Assembly (NCBI GenBank): GCA_030688205.1
Contig: JAUYIQ010000104.1
Span: 1-8,992, forward strand
Reading direction: 5' to 3'
Length of the DNA stretch: 8,992 nt
Origin: Candidatus Curtissbacteria bacterium
Lineage (GTDB): Bacteria > Patescibacteriota > Microgenomatia > Curtissbacterales > GWA2-41-24
Part shown: positions 5,006 through 8,992 of the stretch, piece after piece
How the letters are laid out: the number at the start of each line of letters is the position of its first letter
Numbering within the stretch: the first letter of the stretch is position 1
Position numbers and translations under genes: made by a program
The notes under the pieces: model-generated
The model's input: the letters and a program-made list of their open reading frames with translations, nothing else
Told to the model about the DNA's origin: nothing
Databases searched by the model: none

Positions 5006-7266
5006 TGCTCGGCTTCATATATGAATTTTCTAGTTTTGTCTATAACGTCGGGGTTAACAGAAACCGAAGTAATTCCCCACGAAACCAGTTTTTGGGTCAG
5101 TTCCGGGTAAATGGATGGTGCCTGACCGCAAATCGAACAAGTAATGTTGTTGCGTGCACAGGTTTTGACTATTTTTTCTAGTGCCCACAAAACTGCGGGG
5201 TTAAGCTCGTTAAACTCACTTGCTACCTCTTCGTTATCACGATCCGTTCCAAGCATTAACATCGTCAAATCATTTGAACCAATAGATACACCATCGATGC
5301 CGACTTCTATAAATTCCTCAAGCATTATTACATTAACAGGTATCTCTGCCATCATCCAAAATTTAAAGGTTTTGTCTTCAAATAGTCCTTCACTTGCAAC
5401 AAGTGTCTTTACGCTTTTTAATTCTTCAACGCTTCTTACAAAAGGAATCATTAAATGTAAGTTCTTGTGTTTGACACGTGCACGTTTGATAGCAGCAAGC
5501 TCTAGTTTAAATATATCCGGGTCTTTGATATAACGAAAGGCTCCTCTGTAACCGAGCATTGGATTTGGTTCGACGGGCTCGTATTTTTCCCCACCTTTCA
5601 GATTTCTATATTCATTTGATTTAAGATCGGTAGCTCTGTAAATTACAGGTCGCTCGTCGAAATTTCTTCCAAAAATGGATAGTTTGAATGCTAGATCACT
5701 TGTGAATTCTTCCGATTTTCCATCTTCTATAAACTTTTTTGGATGAGTTCCGATGGCCGCTAGAATAAATTCTGCGCGCAGTAGTCCAACACCGTCGACA
5801 TTTTTTGCGGCTACTTCTGCTGCAAGCTCCGGTTCTGCTAAGTTGACGTAAACGTGTGTAGCAGTTTTGCGGTGAATTGAGTCTGTTTGGTGGGCCTTTT
5901 GGGTAATTTCTTTTTTTGACATTTTGGGTGAGCCTTTATAAACAGCCCCATTTGCGCCGTCGACTGTAACAATCATTCCGTCTTTTAGTTTCTTTGTAGC
6001 TTTACCGGTTCCAACAACGCAGGCAATTCCCAGTTCTCTGGAGACTATGGCTGCGTGAGACGTTCTCCCGCCCAAATCAGTAACTATTGCCACAGCTCTT
6101 TTCATAGCCGGGACGTAATCAGGATTGGTCATTTCTGTAACCAAAACATCTCCGGCTTTAACTTTAAATAGCTCTTTTGGCGAATGGATAATTACAACTT
6201 TCCCTGTGCCAATTGCAGGGGAGGCCGGTGCTCCAATCACAAGCGGTGTCAGGCTGTCAGTCACCAAAGGTGCTTTTTTCTTTTCCAGTTCTTCGCCTAC
6301 TTTTTTGAATGTTGTAATCGGACGTGTTTGGACGATGAAAAGTTTGTCATCTTCCATTGCCCATTCAAGATCTTGGGGAAAGAAATAGTGTTTTTCAACT
6401 TTTTTGCCGATTTTTGCAAGTTCGACTATTTTTTCGTCTGAAAGCTTTTGTAGCTTTCCGTACAATTTGGAAACGGCGAGAGTCTTATTCTGCTTATTTT
6501 TGTTTTTTGCCCGGACTAACTGTTTATCCTGGACAACAATTTCTTTTTTGCTGATTGTTAAATCTTTGGACTTTACTTCGTAATGGTCGGGGGTAACCAA
6601 ACCGCCAACGATAAACTCACCAAGGCCATAGACGGCTTCAATAATCATTGTGTCTTTATCGTTTGTGACAGGGTCTTGTGTAAACATTATTCCTGAAACT
6701 TCTGATTGGACCATAATTTGCACAGGTATTGCGATTCCTACTTTGAAATGATCAAAATTTTGTTGGACTCTGTAAAAAATCGCCCTTGCTTCAAAAAGAG
6801 AAGCCCAGGCATCAAGAATTGCCCGTCTCAGCGCTTTTTTGCCAAGAATATTCAAAAAAGTCGCCTGCTGGCCTGCAAAGGATGCTTCCGGAAGATCTTC
6901 TGCTGTTGCAGATGAGCGAACTGCAACATATACATCACGTCCGCCAGAGAGCTCTTTGTAGAATTTATCAATTTTTTTGGCCAGTTTTTCGTTTAGAAGC
7001 ATCTCCTTTATCTCTTTCTGACATGCTTCTGCTTTTTCCTGCAGACTGACGGGGTTTTCTATATCAAGGTTAAAAAGTAACCCTTTTATGCGGTCGATAG
7101 CTCCTGTTTCTTTTACGTTTTCGAAATATGCTTGGGCTGTTACTATAAAACCGTTGGGGACCGGCATTTTGGCTTTGTAAAGTTCTCCTAAGTTTGCGCC
7201 TTTTCCGCCTACATACTGCACGTCGTTTCTGTCAACTTCACTAAACCAGACTACATCTTCAGCCAT
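4984..7266 (-). CDS. ppsA: Phosphoenolpyruvate synthase (pyruvate, water dikinase)
   Basis: PEP synthase converts pyruvate, ATP and water to PEP, AMP and phosphate through a phosphohistidine. The 760 residues show three domains in order. The N-terminal ATP-grasp part carries GGKGANLGEL (20-29), VAVRSSATAEDLPEASFAGQ (114-133) and QTRPITT (313-319). The swivelling phosphohistidine domain has GGRTSHAAIVSRELG (399-413, His404). The C-terminal PEP/pyruvate barrel has GVGLLRAEF (492-500), PNPMLGYRG (567-575), SIGSNDLT (661-668) and CGQAP (713-717, catalytic Cys713). GGRTSHA and the spacing match PEP synthase rather than pyruvate phosphate dikinase, which has GGMTSHA. E. coli PpsA is 792 residues, so this is full length. 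The ATG at 7266 has only a GGAG two bases upstream, too close to be a good ribosome site. Followed directly by eno and gpmI, it could feed gluconeogenesis or, run in reverse as in some fermenters, make ATP from PEP; direction is not visible. Confidence 0.95.
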   Translation of the reverse strand: MAEDVVWFSEVDRNDVQYVGGKGANLGELYKAKMPVPNGFIVTAQAYFENVKETGAIDRIKGLLFNLDIENPVSLQEKAEACQKEIKEMLLNEKLAKKIDKFYKELSGGRDVYVAVRSSATAEDLPEASFAGQQATFLNILGKKALRRAILDAWASLFEARAIFYRVQQNFDHFKVGIAIPVQIMVQSEVSGIMFTQDPVTNDKDTMIIEAVYGLGEFIVGGLVTPDHYEVKSKDLTISKKEIVVQDKQLVRAKNKNKQNKTLAVSKLYGKLQKLSDEKIVELAKIGKKVEKHYFFPQDLEWAMEDDKLFIVQTRPITTFKKVGEELEKKKAPLVTDSLTPLVIGAPASPAIGTGKVVIIHSPKELFKVKAGDVLVTEMTNPDYVPAMKRAVAIVTDLGGRTSHAAIVSRELGIACVVGTGKATKKLKDGMIVTVDGANGAVYKGSPKMSKKEITQKAHQTDSIHRKTATHVYVNLAEPELAAEVAAKNVDGVGLLRAEFILAAIGTHPKKFIEDGKSEEFTSDLAFKLSIFGRNFDERPVIYRATDLKSNEYRNLKGGEKYEPVEPNPMLGYRGAFRYIKDPDIFKLELAAIKRARVKHKNLHLMIPFVRSVEELKSVKTLVASEGLFEDKTFKFWMMAEIPVNVIMLEEFIEVGIDGVSIGSNDLTMLMLGTDRDNEEVASEFNELNPAVLWALEKIVKTCARNNITCSICGQAPSIYPELTQKLVSWGITSVSVNPDVIDKTRKFIYEAEHKLITKT

Positions 7267-7305
7267 AACTCCAGCGTAACATGTGCGAAGTTGCTATCAC
7301 AAGAG

Positions 7306-7986
7306 TTAGAGGTATTTCAGAAACATAACAGAGAGAAGAATTGTAGGCGATAGATCTGTCTGGCCGGATTTTATCAGGTAGTCGATTTTTAGTGAGGCGT
7401 TGCATATAGACTTCAGTTGAAGGAGGGTGAATTTTTCCGCTTGCTGTCGTATTTTGCTCCATTGCCAATCCGCAAGGTTTCTTTTAGTAATTTTTCCTGC
7501 CAAAGATACGTCTACTCTAAGCTTGGCAAGAGTCAGGAGCAAAAATCTGTTTTGAATGTTCCATATGAGAGATGCTTCATCATCGAGTTTGTTCAGTTGG
7601 GCAATAATTTCTTTCTTTTTTGGCGCGATGCTATCCAGAAAGTAGAATAGTTTTGCCGGCAACTTGAAATTTTCAACTTTCGCAATTTTTGAAATTTTTG
7701 TTACAACTGAACCGGTAAGTTCGTCATTCTCCCAGATTATTACTTCTAAATCTCGGGGGGCTTTTTCTAAAAGACTTATTAAGCTTTTGTCGACTATAAG
7801 AGTGTTTTTGATAACAATTACTTTTTTGGTACTGAAAAGATCTTGCGAGAGAAATGCATTAGTTAAATCGTCTTTTTGGGAATGCTTGTCAAATGAGACT
7901 TGCGTGTAATTTGAGTATGAAGATAAAAGTTGAGAGAATCTTTTGTAAGAAGAGTCTGTGTCTGTACCGTGAATAACGAAAATCAT
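7306..7986 (-). CDS. holA: DNA polymerase III delta subunit-like protein (HolA family, short)
   Basis: HolA opens the beta sliding clamp as part of the clamp loader. This 226-residue protein begins MIFVIHGTDTDSSYKR, in the place of the family's nucleotide-fold start. LFSTKKVIVIKN (50-61) and EVIIWENDEL (81-90) look like the delta strands, although it lacks a functional ATPase as delta subunits do. The C-terminal stretch from about 175 (KIRQQAEKFTLLQLKSIC, then IDYLIKSGQTDL) is the most recognisable part and matches the helical collar domain. Typical HolA is about 330-340 residues, so this is a shortened form with no obvious frameshift. I chose the ATG at 7986, which shares one base with the preceding stop (TGATG) and has a weak AAAGG five bases upstream; a TTG at 7989 is less likely. 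A 39-bp gap separates it from ppsA. Assignment rests on motif recognition, and the sequence is divergent. Confidence 0.75.
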   Translation of the reverse strand: MIFVIHGTDTDSSYKRFSQLLSSYSNYTQVSFDKHSQKDDLTNAFLSQDLFSTKKVIVIKNTLIVDKSLISLLEKAPRDLEVIIWENDELTGSVVTKISKIAKVENFKLPAKLFYFLDSIAPKKKEIIAQLNKLDDEASLIWNIQNRFLLLTLAKLRVDVSLAGKITKRNLADWQWSKIRQQAEKFTLLQLKSICNASLKIDYLIKSGQTDLSPTILLSVMFLKYL

Positions 7987-8261
7987 CAAACCTTTGAAAG
8001 TGGTGTGCCCGCTTTTACTTCTTTGTCGACTTTTAGACCAAATTCGTCACCTTTTTTCGCTATGTCGATTTCTGCGTGTTCTATCTGCATTGAGGTGACT
8101 TTTTGCGTAAATTCATTGTCTTCTTTACTACCAAATTTAACCTCGTCGCCGACTTTAATACTTCCGCTTGCAAGTTTGATTACTGCAACTGAGATTTTGT
8201 CATAGTAATGCGTAACTGTGCCTATTTTTTTATTCGTAGAAGAGCTTTGCTTATCAGCCAT
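7986..8261 (-). CDS. Stand-alone EF-Tu domain-2-like beta-barrel protein
   Basis: This 91-residue protein resembles domain 2 of translational GTPases (EF-Tu, IF2, SelB) without any GTPase domain. After a short polar N-terminal tail (residues 1-10, rich in Ser, Lys and Gln) it has KIGTVTHYYDKISVAVIKL (12-30), SIKVGDEVKFGS (34-45), QKVTSMQIEH (53-62), KKGDEFGLKV (69-78) and a final KAGTPLSKV, the strand order of the barrel. Small proteins of this kind are annotated as translation elongation factor-like, and a similar domain ends some U32 peptidases. Their role is not established, and I assign no function. It starts directly after the xseB stop (TAAATG) and is preceded by a perfect 10-base anti-Shine-Dalgarno match inside xseB, the strongest ribosome site in the window. 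Its stop overlaps the holA start by one base. No catalytic motif or membrane segment is seen. Confidence 0.82.
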   Translation of the reverse strand: MADKQSSSTNKKIGTVTHYYDKISVAVIKLASGSIKVGDEVKFGSKEDNEFTQKVTSMQIEHAEIDIAKKGDEFGLKVDKEVKAGTPLSKV

Positions 8262-8468
8262 TTATGTTATCACCTCCTCGTTTTCTTTCAATATCGTGGT
8301 TATTTTTGCGTTGGCTTCTGTAAGTTTTGTTTTGCATAGTTTGTGAAGACTTACCCCTTCTTCTAAAAGTTTTAGGCCAACTTCCAGGTCCAAATCAGGA
8401 TCTTCGAGTTTTTCGACGATTTCTTCGAGTCTTTTTAATGCTTGTGTGAAGTTAAGATCTTTAGTCAT
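8262..8468 (-). CDS. xseB: Exodeoxyribonuclease VII small subunit
   Basis: XseB is the small helical subunit that binds in multiple copies along the XseA coiled coil to form exonuclease VII, a metal-independent single-strand nuclease used in repair. The 68-residue product has the family pattern: FTQALKRLEEIVEKLEDPD (7-25), then LEVGLKLLEEGVSLHKLC (28-45), then KLTEANAKI (48-56), forming two amphipathic helices. Its length is within the usual 60-80. The ATG at 8468 lies inside the last unit of a heptamer array, so the first residues (Met-Thr-Lys) are encoded by repeat DNA, and there is no Shine-Dalgarno sequence. It follows xseA by six bases, the usual partner order, and its last codons double as the ribosome site of the next gene. 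Confidence 0.95.
   Translation of the reverse strand: MTKDLNFTQALKRLEEIVEKLEDPDLDLEVGLKLLEEGVSLHKLCKTKLTEANAKITTILKENEEVIT
8269..8278 (-). promoter_or_regulatory. Full-length Shine-Dalgarno sequence for the EF-Tu-domain-like gene
   Basis: The minus strand reads AGGAGGTGAT, a ten-base perfect complement of the conserved 3' tail of bacterial 16S rRNA (ATCACCTCCT). It ends seven bases before the ATG at 8261. It lies within the last codons of xseB, encoding parts of Glu-Glu-Val-Ile. No other start in the window has a site of this quality. Confidence 0.9.
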
Positions 8469-8488
8469 TAGTCTTTAGTTGTTAGACT
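8461..8488. repeat. Heptamer tandem array, 4 copies, xseA/xseB junction
   Basis: Plus-strand units are TTAGTCA, TTAGTCT, TTAGTTG, TTAGACT, with TTAG constant. On the coding (minus) strand each unit ends CTAA. The array encodes the last residues of XseA, provides its TAA stop (8477-8475), fills the six-base gap and includes the ATG of xseB (8468-8466). TTAG gives TAG on the plus strand and TAA on the minus, so the four copies close all six frames. Confidence 0.9.
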
Positions 8489-8992
8489 TTGCCTTCACAG
8501 TAGAGGAAAGGCGCCCGTCTGCCAACTTTATCCCAATTGTACTACCAACAACAACATTTCCGACACTCCTAAGAACTGTCCCGTTTTTGTCAGTTGTAAT
8601 TGAATATCCTCTCTTTAAAGTATTTTGAGGTGATAGAAGAAAAAGTGATTTTGACAAATTATCCAGCCTGTAGCTTTGGTTTTGAGAGAAGTTTTTTGCG
8701 GATTTACCCAGCTTTTGTAAATTGGATTCTGTTTTTTCCATTGCGTTTGCTACTTTTTGTTTTTCATGCCGTCTTAGAATTTCCTTGATTGCATTTAGCT
8801 TGTGAGGCAGATCTTTGAATATGTTTTTTGTGTACTGCAGTCGCAGATAAACGTGGTCCAGAGTTTGGAAGTTATTGGAAAAATAGTAATTGGCACTAGT
8901 CTTAAGCTTGTATTTGTAACCTTCGAGCAAATCCAAAGCTTGCCCGTAACCGCTAGTTACAATGTGCGCAGCGTCTGTTGGTGTTGATGCAC
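8475..8992 (-). CDS. xseA: Exodeoxyribonuclease VII large subunit (partial, 5' part off window)
   Basis: This is the C-terminal 171 residues of XseA, the catalytic and structural subunit of exonuclease VII. The frame is open to the right edge; an internal TTG at 8936 is not the real start. It begins with ASTPTDAA (residues 1-8 of the visible part), the conserved RASTPT motif at the end of the catalytic domain. Next comes a long helical, Lys- and Gln-rich coiled coil (about 20-115) that carries XseB subunits. It closes with the family C-terminal barrel: LLSPQNTLKRGYSI (118-131) and IGIKLADGRLSSTVKA (152-167). The LSP...L.RGY motif is characteristic. The last residues and stop codon fall within a heptamer array. 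It is the most upstream visible gene of the minus-strand string; its promoter is outside the window. Confidence 0.95.
   Translation of the reverse strand, partial: ASTPTDAAHIVTSGYGQALDLLEGYKYKLKTSANYYFSNNFQTLDHVYLRLQYTKNIFKDLPHKLNAIKEILRRHEKQKVANAMEKTESNLQKLGKSAKNFSQNQSYRLDNLSKSLFLLSPQNTLKRGYSITTDKNGTVLRSVGNVVVGSTIGIKLADGRLSSTVKAKSNN

Noticed and set aside
4984..7266. ppsA product as pyruvate phosphate dikinase
   Set aside because: The phosphohistidine motif is GGRTSHA, as in PEP synthase, and length and spacing fit PEP synthase.
7267..7305. Possible promoter in the 39-bp holA/ppsA gap (TTGTGA and TGTTAC)
   Set aside because: The spacing is only 15 bp and both boxes are weak, so it is no better than chance in AT-rich DNA. 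It also contains no heptamer array.
8475..8936. Short 153-residue gene starting at TTG 8936
   Set aside because: The same frame is open to the window edge and encodes the conserved ASTPT motif upstream, so it is the end of a longer xseA.

Overview
This window is a gene-dense, AT-rich stretch of bacterial chromosome with almost no intergenic space. It holds ten protein genes, of which the first and last are cut by the window edges. No RNA gene, CRISPR array, insertion sequence or phage gene was found. The proteins are bacterial housekeeping types. Several are at the small end of their families: a 226-residue HolA-like delta subunit, and a 224-residue RsmI that stops where the methyltransferase core ends. 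Most starts lack a Shine-Dalgarno sequence, and genes overlap or abut. Together this suggests a reduced-genome lineage such as the Candidate Phyla Radiation (Patescibacteria, perhaps Microgenomates). That placement is an inference from style, not from a marker gene.

Layout: on the minus strand at the left edge are a DedA-family membrane protein (721-1365) and, downstream with an overlapping GTG start, an NRAMP-type metal transporter that runs off the window (1-737). Divergent from them is rsmI (1410-2084, plus strand), which ends base-to-base against the convergent gpmI. The rest is one long minus-strand gene string, read right to left: xseA (3' part), xseB, a stand-alone EF-Tu-domain-2-like protein, holA-like, ppsA, eno, gpmI.

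The string joins two themes. The promoter-proximal part is DNA repair and replication: both exonuclease VII subunits and a clamp-loader delta subunit, with a small translation-factor-like protein between them. The distal part is a compact three-carbon pathway. PEP synthase, enolase and cofactor-independent phosphoglycerate mutase connect pyruvate, PEP, 2-phosphoglycerate and 3-phosphoglycerate. In all three, the catalytic residues I could locate by motif are present.

The most unusual signal is in the gene junctions. Three of the four gaps of 6 bp or more (dedA/rsmI, eno/gpmI, xseA/xseB) are filled by four or five copies of a 7-bp tandem unit. A fourth, decayed copy appears to lie across the ppsA/eno overlap. 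Each locus has its own heptamer sequence, but the period and copy number are shared. The units carry a stop triplet, and because 7 is not a multiple of 3, three successive copies close all three reading frames. At three of the four loci this holds on both strands. I am not aware of a description of this arrangement.
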